From Paragorgia papillata (lineage: Eukaryota; Cnidaria; Anthozoa; Scleralcyonacea; Coralliidae), in the NCBI GenBank assembly GCA_035771165.1, contig JAWNZC010000419.1:4491001-4555000 (forward strand): 64,000 nucleotides of DNA, in the 5' to 3' direction. Positions 16,466-64,000 of the stretch are shown in pieces. How positions within the stretch are numbered: the first letter of the stretch is position 1; every line of letters starts with the position of its first letter. Made by a program: the position numbers and the translations under genes. Under the pieces are notes generated by a model that saw nothing but the letters and a program-made list of their open reading frames with translations, was not told where the DNA came from and ran no database searches.

Positions 16466-17267
16466 CTTTATTTAAAAGACTATTAACTATGTTAAAACAC
16501 CCTGCGTTACACAATTCGTTTAAAAGTTTCTTCTTTTTTACTTTAGGTTCTAGTTTTTTCCGTTCTTCTACAGTTGTTTTAAAATATCTTGGTGTAAAAC
16601 CCGCGTTGTCAAATGATTTTAAATAGCTGGTTGTTCTTTCTAACCAAAGTCGGTCGTTGTTAATGTAAGGTTTAATGTTTGTGGCTTTTGGGTTTGGTTT
16701 TTCTTTTTCATCGCTGTTGTGCCAGCTAATGATACTGTTGATATCACAGCTAAACCTAAAACGTTTGTACTTCCATGTTAAGGTAAAAGTTTTTTTTAAT
16801 TCTCTGTCTTTAATTCTTTTACAAATTTCTGCTAAAATGTGTCCGTCTTTTCCTTCTGACATGGTAAACACCGCAGAACAAAGGTTGTTAAGAGCTTTTT
16901 GATTTCGCATTCTTCGGATTGATAACTTAGGAATAATGATGTTGTAAACAAAGTTTCTCACTTCTACATCTAAAACTATTTGTGTTTCACTTGGATTATA
17001 GGTTGTTCCTCCGTCTTCGTAAATCATGGGAATTAATAGTCTTATTGCATATAGTTTAACTTGTTTTTTAAAGTAAAGCCATTTTTTGTCGCAAACCTCT
17101 TTGCTGTAATTTTCATGACGTTGGGAAAACTGATGCCAAACTTTGAAACCTTCTTTGGATCCATTGGAGCAGTTATAAATAACACATCCGGTTGTGTACC
17201 AGGATTCGGAATAAGGTTTGGCACGGTTTACCGAAAGTTGAGTTAAGTAAAAGTTTAAAGTATTCAT
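16455..17267 (-). CDS. PriCT-2-like protein (270 aa)
   Basis: N-terminal module W23-x3-G27, G40-F41-x2-W44, F47-S48, Y54, C59-x3-W63 resembles the PriCT-2 domain of primase-helicases. The remaining ~200 residues are basic and helical with no Walker motifs that I can see, so it is not a helicase by itself. Possibly a DNA-replication adaptor; that is inference from the domain only. Start follows CTATAATAAAGAG. Divergent from 17363 across a 95-bp spacer with GTGGGACAC/GGAACC motifs. Confidence 0.65.
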   Translation of the reverse strand: MNTLNFYLTQLSVNRAKPYSESWYTTGCVIYNCSNGSKEGFKVWHQFSQRHENYSKEVCDKKWLYFKKQVKLYAIRLLIPMIYEDGGTTYNPSETQIVLDVEVRNFVYNIIIPKLSIRRMRNQKALNNLCSAVFTMSEGKDGHILAEICKRIKDRELKKTFTLTWKYKRFRFSCDINSIISWHNSDEKEKPNPKATNIKPYINNDRLWLERTTSYLKSFDNAGFTPRYFKTTVEERKKLEPKVKKKKLLNELCNAGCFNIVNSLLNKDVS

Positions 17268-17362
17268 CTCTTTATTATAGCAAATTTAAAGTGGGACACT
17301 TTTTGGAACCATTTTTAGAACCATTTTTGGAACCATTTAAAAAGATATATAATAAAGGAATA
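17268..17362. promoter_or_regulatory. Divergent promoter with GTCCCAC/GGTTCC motifs
   Basis: Holds a TATAATAAA box on each strand, one for each divergent gene, and between them AAAGTGGGACACTTTTTGGA followed by repeated GGAACCATTTTT. These are the inverted form of the motifs in the 135-bp repeats at 5942-6407 and in 19597-19638. Confidence 0.5.
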
Positions 17363-17917
17363 ATGGATTACATTAAAAAAAATGCGTTAGTTTCAAAGTT
17401 TCAAAAACTAATCTATCAAGACGAAATGCCGTCACTAAAAACGTTTGAAATTGAAGTTAATTTTAATTTCATAATATTTCCGGTTGGCGAACTCGAAAAA
17501 ATTTACGTGTTCATTGAAATAATGCAAAACAAGAAAAACCGGGGCCGTCTTTCAGATGCGCTAAAAAATATGTTTAAAATGCTTATTGACCATATAATTG
17601 GTCATGATACCGTTACAATTTTAAACGAAAGGAATAACAAAAAATACTATATGTTATACAAAAACATCTTCAAAGAATTTAACAGAAAGAAAATCTACCA
17701 ACAAGAATACGGACTTTATACCATTCCGTACAACCCTACCGGAACCAAAAGAAGAAATGCATATCCTGAAAAATATGGATTAGAATCATACAATGCGTAC
17801 GAATTAGAAAACTATACGCTAGAAGATTCGGATGACGAGGATGGAAAAGATTTTGCAGAAAGTCTATACGATATGGTCACTTTTAAACCAAAAAGGTGTA
17901 AACATTGTAGAATGTAA
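17363..17917 (+). CDS. Unrecognised 184-aa protein
   Basis: An upstream open frame reaches 17192, but the ATG at 17363 follows the TATATAATAAAGGAATA box and is the likely start. Mixed alpha/beta pattern, an acidic stretch (EDSDDEDGKD) and a C-terminal basic CKHC motif. Family not recognised. Convergent with 17964-19562 across a 28-bp palindrome. Confidence 0.65.
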   Translation: MDYIKKNALVSKFQKLIYQDEMPSLKTFEIEVNFNFIIFPVGELEKIYVFIEIMQNKKNRGRLSDALKNMFKMLIDHIIGHDTVTILNERNNKKYYMLYKNIFKEFNRKKIYQQEYGLYTIPYNPTGTKRRNAYPEKYGLESYNAYELENYTLEDSDDEDGKDFAESLYDMVTFKPKRCKHCRM

Positions 17918-17926
17918 TAGTAAAAA

Positions 17927-17954
17927 AATTCCTATTTTTTAAAAAATAGGAATT
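17927..17954. terminator. 28-bp perfect palindrome between convergent genes
   Basis: AATTCCTATTTTTT and its exact reverse complement meet with no loop, centred between the stops of 17363-17917 (plus) and 17964-19562 (minus). Nearly the same sequence as 15943-15969, at the equivalent place between another convergent pair. Confidence 0.6.
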
Positions 17955-17963
17955 ATGACTTCT

Positions 17964-19562
17964 TTATGCCCTTTTAAGTTGTTTAATATAATCCCTTTTA
18001 AGTCTTTCATCAACCATAGTAATGTTAAAGTTGTATAACTCTATCTTTTTTTCTTTACGAATTCCGTTAATTCGGATAATTTCCTCGTTAAGTTCGCTTT
18101 CTTTTTCGTTCTCAAAATTTGTGCTTACAATTGATTTCAGTGGTTTTAACACCCTTCTATTGGCTTTTATGTATTTTTCGATTGTTCCTTTTTTGTACTC
18201 TTTTGTGTACGCAGTGAAGTTGTAGTTATCATCTACAGCAAGGGTAAACCCGTTGCTGAAAAAGTGATGAGATATTTCCTCGTTTCGGAAATATCTAAGA
18301 TATATAAGTTTCTTTTTGGACCAGGTAGGTGTAGAATAGTTTTCCCACATTTCAATGGAAAATCGTAATGAAAAGGTGCTATCCTGTTTTTTGGTGAAGT
18401 TTAACCAAAGGTTGTGAAGAGATGGACAACCATCTGACAGTTTGTGTAAAAGATAACCATCATCCATCCATATCTTTCCGCCAAATGAATAAGGTGGTAG
18501 TGATGCTGTGGAAACACATCCTTTGTTCCACATTTCCCTAACACAGTCATGACTATAGTTTTCGCCACACATTTTTAGCGAAAACTTTTTCCATAGGTAA
18601 AACAGTCTTTCTTTCATGTTGTTGTTCTCATTAACCGCCATTCTACTTAGGATCTGACCGCACCTTACCCAATCCTTAAGGTTGTGATTAGCGGTAAAGG
18701 CGCTTTTTCTGTTGGTCTGAATTGATGAGTAATCGGGATCACCCTCTTTTCTTTCTCCTTTCTTAAGTTTCTCTGGCTTGCGTGGTGGTGGCATAGAACA
18801 GCCTTCCTCAACTAATCCACAGTTTATACAAAAATAGTTGTCGCCCTCCTCTTCCTTAATTAGGTGAAAGCAGTTGTCGATAAAGTCTCTGGGACTGTGT
18901 TCTTTACAGAACTTTTGATCACATTTCCTTTCACAGTAGTCACCCTTAAAAGAGTGTAAACAATAGTTTTGAAAATTACAACCTTTTACTGGTGAAAATG
19001 GTTGTTTAAAATCGTAATTTGGTGGAAATGTTTGTGGTTTTTCTCGTTGTTTTTTAATTGCGTGTAACATTTGACTAAACATTAGTGATGTTTCACTACT
19101 AAAATAACCAGGCTTGGTTCCCAAAAGTTTGGCTCTTGGTGCTGACAGCCTTATCACTCCTGGTATGCCTGAATCTTCAATAGACGGTAACTCGTCAGCA
19201 AGTTTTTGAAAACACTCTTTTTCACGTTTTTGTTCCAAGGTTAAAGGTTTTTCTTCTTTTTTAGGTTTCATCGGTTTTACTGGTTTTTTGTCTAATCTTT
19301 GTTCAGCTTTTTTTAGTTGATTTGTTTTACGCTTTTCCCCTAGCGGAACAGTCACCTTTGGTGGTCTCTTTGCCTTTCTTTGTTCAGCTTTCTTTAGTTT
19401 CTTTTCTTCTGCTGTTACTATTGGTTTCATCGGTTTTTTAGCTAATCTTTGTTCAGCTTTCTTTAGTTTCTTTTCTTCTGCTGTTACTATTGGTTTTACT
19501 GATTTTTTAGCTAATCTTTGTTTAGCTTTTCTTAATCTTTCTTTTTCACGTTTTTGTTCCAT
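17964..19562 (-). CDS. Repeat / zinc-cluster / PriCT-2-like protein (532 aa)
   Basis: Residues ~1-110 are four imperfect ~23-aa Lys/Ala/Glu repeats (KKAEQRLAKKP...). Roughly 190-265 is a Cys/His cluster (C-x5-C, YCERKC, FCKEH, CINCGLVEEGC) that should bind zinc. From ~296 and ~366 are two segments with W-x3-G, LW-x2-F and later Trp spacing like the PriCT-2 modules at 16262-17267. No polymerase, primase or helicase catalytic motif is clear. A nucleic-acid-binding replication factor is the best guess. Start follows TATATAATAAAGGAAT with GTGTCCCAC/GGTTCC motifs upstream. Confidence 0.65.
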   Translation of the reverse strand: MEQKREKERLRKAKQRLAKKSVKPIVTAEEKKLKKAEQRLAKKPMKPIVTAEEKKLKKAEQRKAKRPPKVTVPLGEKRKTNQLKKAEQRLDKKPVKPMKPKKEEKPLTLEQKREKECFQKLADELPSIEDSGIPGVIRLSAPRAKLLGTKPGYFSSETSLMFSQMLHAIKKQREKPQTFPPNYDFKQPFSPVKGCNFQNYCLHSFKGDYCERKCDQKFCKEHSPRDFIDNCFHLIKEEEGDNYFCINCGLVEEGCSMPPPRKPEKLKKGERKEGDPDYSSIQTNRKSAFTANHNLKDWVRCGQILSRMAVNENNNMKERLFYLWKKFSLKMCGENYSHDCVREMWNKGCVSTASLPPYSFGGKIWMDDGYLLHKLSDGCPSLHNLWLNFTKKQDSTFSLRFSIEMWENYSTPTWSKKKLIYLRYFRNEEISHHFFSNGFTLAVDDNYNFTAYTKEYKKGTIEKYIKANRRVLKPLKSIVSTNFENEKESELNEEIIRINGIRKEKKIELYNFNITMVDERLKRDYIKQLKRA

Positions 19563-19636
19563 ATTCCTTTATTATATATCTTTTTAAAAAGTTATCCCAA
19601 AAACGGTTCCAAAAATGGTTCCAAAAAGTGTCCCAC
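19563..19636 (-). promoter_or_regulatory. Upstream region of 17964-19562 with shared motifs
   Basis: TATATAATAAA lies next to the start of the 532-aa gene, preceded by GGTTCCAAAAATGGTTCC and GTGTCCCACTT, which also occur at 5942-6407 and 17287-17340. Confidence 0.5.
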
Positions 19637-20377
19637 TTAAATGTCATGCTGGTCCATTATTTTTTTGTTTATGTTTACAATATCATTTGTTTCTAAAAAT
19701 CCGCTAATTACCTTAATATCGTAAATCTCTCCTTTAAACGGTTTTGATAACGGTCCTGTGGTTCCTGTAAACCTATCGTTCACAAATATTGTACTACATG
19801 TTTCGCCAATGGTTTTTGGATTTGCATAAAAATCTGAATCTACTGACTTTACACCATTTACGTATACACAACTTCCGGACAGTAACCAATGACATGAAAT
19901 TATATGTTTTTCAAAAATATTAACATCACTTTGAATTGTACAGTTGTACTCTTTTGTAGGAAAACCGCCTCCATACGAAAGTTGGTTTGTTGATGCTGAT
20001 TTGTATCCAATAAATTTATCGTAACCACCATTATCGTTACCAATAACATATGCCCATTTTCCAGAGTTGCTAATGTTTGTAATAACACGCACCACGATAA
20101 AAACTGAAACATTAATACTAACCATTTCCAGACATTTAAATATCATAAAACACTTTCTAGTGTTTCGCACAAAATTTGGTCCAGGTATTGGTCCTCTGCT
20201 GTACTCACTTTAAAAAAGTGAATATTCATTGTCTTGCACTCTTCCAACTCTAACACCTTTATCGGATTGTCCGGTTTTTACAGCTTTTTGTAAATTAACG
20301 TCAAAAACAGTTTTGTAAGCATAGCCGTACTGTTGATGTTCAATTATCTTGTTTTCATAACCATAGTGTATACTCAT
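19637..20377 (-). pseudogene. LamG-like lectin gene with one in-frame stop
   Basis: The frame opening at the ATG 20377 (preceded by AAATAAAAAATG) runs in phase to 19637, about 246 codons, broken only by a TAA at codon 56 (20210-20212). The downstream part has the beta-rich pattern of a laminin-G/concanavalin-A-like domain (GKWAYVIGND, SCVYVNGVKS, FKGEIYDIKVISG), suggesting glycan or surface binding. The downstream part has no good ATG near its 5' end, which argues for one gene broken by nonsense. A small 6-bp hairpin (CACTTT/AAAGTG) surrounds the stop, so a separate 55-aa gene or stop-codon readthrough cannot be excluded. Confidence 0.6.
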
Positions 20378-20388
20378 TTTTTATTTAA

Positions 20389-20729
20389 AGTAAAAAACAC
20401 TTAATGAAAGGAATGAACACATTCCGAAGCCGGCAACACGAAATATATACGGAACACATCAATAAAATAGCTCTTTCGGCAAACGACGACAAAAGAATAA
20501 TTTTACCAGACGGAATTCAGACACTGGCAATCGGCCATTACAAAAGTCAATAAACGGAACGTAAGTAGCCCCTGGGGTGGATAGGTATTATTATTAAAAA
20601 ATTAATAATAATGTTCTAGAATGAATTAGGGCAAACATGGCGCGCATGGGTGGGGGTGGTAATGGCGCCAGAATGTTTGCCAAAACGATAAACCCAAAAG
20701 TGCGCTAGGACCCGCCCTCCCCTACTACT
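20389..20729 (-). repeat. Polinton right terminal inverted repeat
   Basis: Inverted copy of 1481-1821, identical by segment-wise comparison. It ends CCTACTACT at 20729 and begins 11 bp upstream of the lectin-like gene start. Confidence 0.95.
20390..20553 (+). pseudogene. Promoterless copy of the PolB 3' end
   Basis: Because the left TIR covers the last 54 codons of PolB, the right TIR carries the same codons on the plus strand, ending at the TAA 20551-20553. No start region or polymerase motif is included. It is a by-product of TIR homogenisation. Confidence 0.9.
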
Positions 20730-20735
20730 AGGATG
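20730..20735. repeat. Target-site duplication, right (AGGATG)
   Basis: Same hexamer as 1475-1480. Removing the element plus one copy restores the 18-bp minisatellite in register (AACAGGATG joined to GAGTAC). Confidence 0.93.
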
Positions 20736-21058
20736 GAGTACAAAAACAGAATGAAATACAAAAACAGGATGGAATACAAAAACAGGATGGAGTACAAAAA
20801 CAGGATGGAATACAAAAACAGGATGGAGTACAAAAACAGGATGAAATACAAAAACAGGATGGAATACAAAAACAGGATGGAGTACAAAAACAGGATGGAA
20901 TACAAAAACAGGATGGCATACAAAAACAGGATGGAATACAAAAACAGGATGGAGTATAAAAACAGGATGGAATACAAAAACAGGATGGAATACAAAATCA
21001 GGATGGAATACAAAAACAGGATGGAATACAAAAACAGGATGGAAGACAAAAACAGACA
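20736..21058. repeat. 18-bp minisatellite, right part
   Basis: About 17 copies of the same 18-bp unit found at 480-1480, in register with it across the Polinton. It ends in AAAACAGACAAAAACAAATA and passes into an ATTT microsatellite. Confidence 0.95.
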
Positions 21059-21065
21059 AAAACAA

Positions 21066-21495
21066 ATAAACTATTTATTTATTTATTTATTTATTTATTA
21101 ATTTATTTGTTTATTTATTTATTTATTTATTAACTTATCTATTGATTTATTTAATTAATTAATTAATTAATTAATTAACTATTCATTTATTTATTTATTA
21201 ATTAATTTCTTTATTTCTTTATTTCTTTATTAATTTATTAATTTATTTGTATATCTATTAATTAATTGATCTATTTATTTATTAATTAATTTATATATTT
21301 ATTTATTTATATATTTATTAATTTATTTACTTATTTATTTATTTATATATCTATTTATTGATTTAATTATTTATTTATATATATATTAACATATTTACTT
21401 ATTTATTTATTTGTTGATTTATTTATTTAGTTATTTATTTATCTATTCATTCATTTATTTATATTATTTATTTATTTACTTATTTACCTATTTAT
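21066..21495. repeat. ATTT-type microsatellite
   Basis: About 430 bp of ATTT repeats with ATTA and ATAT variants. No gene. Confidence 0.9.
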
Positions 21496-21820
21496 TTATT
21501 TACAAAGTTCACCAAATCACGAGGGATAACAACAACCAACGGCATGGCAAAAAATGTCGAAACTGCAGAATCAGTCGCGACATTAATTCCGCGCATTTTT
21601 GTGATGACCCCAGTCCTTCCCAGGAGCTCCTGCGATCGCGTGAGTACTTCGATATAGTTTTCGTGATCTTGACGGCCGGCCGTAGATTGTGTTGTATATC
21701 GCTCAGTGATTATATCGACACCACTCGGAAGGTTTGTGGGAATTTTGCCGTCAAAAATGCATAGCAGAAGGACTAGAGAAGCAGAAGAAGGAGTACTAAA
21801 ATGATCTGGCATCAAAGCAA
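21496..21820 (+). promoter_or_regulatory. Probable promoter/5'UTR of the DGK gene
   Basis: 325 bp of mixed, less AT-rich sequence between the microsatellite and the DGK start codon. An out-of-frame ATG at 21801 opens a 13-codon upstream frame that overlaps the main start. No TATA box is obvious. Confidence 0.35.
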
Positions 21821-61931
<40,111 letters not shown>

Positions 61932-62109
61932 GTAAGTATTGTCTAACACACTAGTGCACTACTCACAAGTGAATGTGCATGCCATCAAGGTGTTTACTTA
62001 TGTATGACAAGACGCCTGGGTCAGGCGTTCACTTGGGCTACCGGCTACGTACCGGCAAGTCGCGTTCACCTGTGTGAAGTATGCACCATATTCACCCTTC
62101 GTTCAAGCT

Positions 62110-63105
62110 AGGCTGTTGCGGTATATCGATATATCGATAATTATCGGGGTTTTTTAAATATCGGTTATTCGGTATTTTAAATTTGAAAATATCGATATAC
62201 CGAAAATATCGAAATGTTACCGAAAATATCGAAATCTACGTTATTATCGGTATTAGACGCGCGAAAACCGATTATCACTGTTTTGACGCTTGATTTTTTG
62301 TTGAACTTCTGTTGCGGAAGTTTCGGGACTCTCTTTGCGGCAAATCACGCCACCTATTGTCAAACTATGACTCATCCTGAATTATGGTGCCAAAGTGCAC
62401 ATTTCACGGGCTGTCGACTCGACAATGTCGAGGATAGACCCATCGCAGTCTTTAGAAATTTTTTTCGCACGCGATGAGTCATCGCTAGAATAAATAGAAC
62501 ATGTTTGTGACAGATGCAGTATATACCGACTCAATCGACAATCTCCAGACTTCTTTACTGCCGATGGCGAAGGTGAACAGATGAACGACGACACTGTCAC
62601 TGAAAAGCCAAACGAGCTTATTGTCGTCAAAGAAGCTCTTTTAAAAGAATGAAATAAAAGTAGCGTGCTGCGTAGGCAGTGTAGAAATAACAATCGAAAT
62701 ATAGTAACTTAGGTTAGATATACTGCCGAAACAGAGAACGTAGGAATCTAAAGTTTCGAGCGAAGGCCTTTTAAAAGAAGCTGTGTTCGCTTCAAGTGAC
62801 TTTCCTGAAGACGAGCCATGTCAACCACCGCCACAGAAACGTCAGAAAGTCAAGAAGACGCTTGGCTCCCTGACCACCATGCGGAAGTCGTCGCAGATAT
62901 CATCGCCATCACAGTCGCCGCGCGATCGATTGCAGAAGGAGATGGATAAATACATAAAAATCCAAACAATTGATTGCGAAAAATTAGGCTTAAAATATAG
63001 TTAATTTCCATCGCGGAAAAATATCGATATATCGATATTATCGGGTTTTTTCTTTCGATAACCGATATCGGTATTTTTTCAATACCGCAACAGCCTAGTT
63101 CAAGC
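62110..63105. mobile_element. Inverted-repeat element with ATCGATATATCGAT arms
   Basis: Arms AGGCTGTTGCGGTATATCGA and its complement near 63080-63105. The interior has short hAT-like or unclear coding fragments and a nested copy (62647-62770) of the repeat seen at 40830-40960. Family uncertain. Confidence 0.5.
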
Positions 63106-63169
63106 TCGATGCACTTGCCGCAAGTCGAATGGTGAATGTGGTCATACAGTACCGCTCAGAAATAACCTA

Positions 63170-63380
63170 ACACTCCGGTTGCGGTTAGTTGGCGGTGCGG
63201 TTGCGGTTAACTGGCGGCGGTTAGTTTGCGGTGCGGTTGCGGTTAACTGGCGGCGGTTAGTTGACAGTGCGGTTGCGGTTAACTGGGGGTTAGTTTGCGG
63301 TGCGGTTGCGGTTAACTGGCGGTTAGTTTGCGGTGCGGTTGCGGTTAACTGGCGGTTAGTTTGCGGTGCGGTTGCGGTGA
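63170..63380. repeat. GC-rich GCGGTTGCGGTTAACTGGCG tandem repeat
   Basis: Five to six units of 30-45 bp composed of GCGGTTGCGGTTAACTGGCG and GGTTAGTTTGCGGT. Near-regular and absent elsewhere in the window. Confidence 0.9.
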
Positions 63381-63865
63381 GGTTGGTGTCGCTAGCTACG
63401 TGAACCGCAAGAGGGAAACCACGGTTAACCGAACACCACGAGTACCGACTTATTCCGACTGCACATGTAGCCCAGGCAACGAACACGTACAAGTGGTGCA
63501 CACTTCACATATGTGAACTTGTGTGAACAAATAAACTACAAAGTCAGTCAGTCTGTTTCGAAATCTACCAATGACAGCGTGCAAGAACACCTTGATCAAA
63601 AAGCAAAACTGTTCAACGTTTTGTTTAACTCCAAAAGCGAAAGGAGAAAAAACTTCCCGTCCGCGATATAATTGGAAAGGAAATAAACAAAATGTTATAT
63701 TCAATGTCGAATTAATCTACCTGGCCCATTTTTTACCAAATGAATTACCGACTCAGCAGTTCAATTGCCAACCAAAGATTAATAAAATCACGGTCTGAAA
63801 GACATGAGCAGTGAGATTATCTTATAATTGAGCTACTGGGACTCAGGTTTGTTATGGTGGTTGAT

Positions 63866-63916
<51 letters not shown>

Positions 63917-64000
63917 TTGGTGGGTCGGTTGGTTGGTTTGTTGGTCGGTCGGTCGGGTGGGTGGGTGGTTGGGTTGGTGGGTTGGTGGGTTGGTGGTTGG
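63381..64000. other. Intronic tail with ATTT and GGTT microsatellites
   Basis: No exon recognised. (ATTT)n at 63862-63918, then GGTT/GGTC/GGGT repeats to the window end. Confidence 0.6.

Larger units (their letters stand above)
1481..20729. mobile_element. Complete Polinton/Maverick element
   Basis: A 19,249-bp unit bounded by 341-bp inverted repeats and a 6-bp target duplication. It encodes the diagnostic Polinton set: protein-primed PolB, retroviral-type integrase, FtsK/HerA-type ATPase, double jelly-roll major capsid protein and a penton-like minor capsid protein, plus an RuvC-type resolvase and about a dozen accessory genes. All but one of the long genes are uninterrupted. The TIRs match at every position I compared, which points to a recent insertion or recent gene conversion. 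The usual adenain-like protease was not recognised. It lies about 1.1 kb upstream of the start codon of a host diacylglycerol kinase gene. Confidence 0.96.

Noticed and set aside
17192..17362. A 57-codon N-terminal extension of the 17363 gene
   Set aside because: It runs through the divergent promoter and the repeated GGAACC motifs; the TATAATAAA box sits between it and the chosen ATG.
20616..21101. Repeat-encoded frames of 114-149 residues right of the Polinton
   Set aside because: Same minisatellite artefact, running into the TIR.
62783..63004. 73-residue frame as a hAT transposase gene
   Set aside because: Some flavour of a hAT N-terminal region but too short and without a dimerisation motif; left as part of the inverted-repeat element.

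Overview
The window is animal nuclear DNA. It carries one complete Polinton/Maverick element (a virus-like, self-synthesising DNA transposon) followed by most of a host gene. Small phased exons with GT/AG junctions, many MITEs, Penelope-like retroelement debris and long microsatellites fit a metazoan. The mixture, and the AT-rich Polinton, suggest a cnidarian, probably an anthozoan such as a stony coral. That taxonomic guess is inference only.

Layout. 1-1480: degenerate purine-rich repeat, then an 18-bp minisatellite. 1481-20729: the Polinton, 19,249 bp, with 341-bp terminal inverted repeats that are identical by eye, inserted into the minisatellite with a 6-bp target duplication (AGGATG). 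The minisatellite resumes at 20736. 21821-61931: plus-strand diacylglycerol kinase gene of the zeta/iota type. 23 exons are placed by matching phase and family motifs; one small exon was not found and the 3' end lies beyond the window. Its introns hold almost everything else: a pogo/Tigger-like MITE, several foldback elements, Penelope-like remnants, tRNA-derived repeats, and a 6.5-kb TA-flanked element (31790-38310) with GAGTAAA-rich arms, a 261-bp satellite and pieces of a SAM-domain gene.

Polinton genes. Replication and integration: protein-primed DNA polymerase B (its 3' end lies inside the left TIR), a retroviral-type integrase, and an RuvC-fold resolvase of the Cce1/poxvirus A22 kind. 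Virion: double jelly-roll major capsid protein, penton-like minor capsid protein, FtsK/HerA-type packaging ATPase and several small membrane or coiled-coil proteins, mostly in one plus-strand block (12281-15936). Right arm: three genes carrying a W-x3-G...G-[FY]-x2-W...C-x3-W module like the primase PriCT-2 domain, plus a LamG-like lectin gene with one in-frame stop. I could not find the adenovirus-type maturation protease usual for Polintons.

Expression signals. Essentially every Polinton gene starts at or just after an AT-rich TATAATAAA/AAATAAA box, in two spacing classes. Many gene ends carry a perfect 9-14 bp hairpin. Together these suggest an element-specific, virus-like transcription programme and are the most interesting signals in the window.
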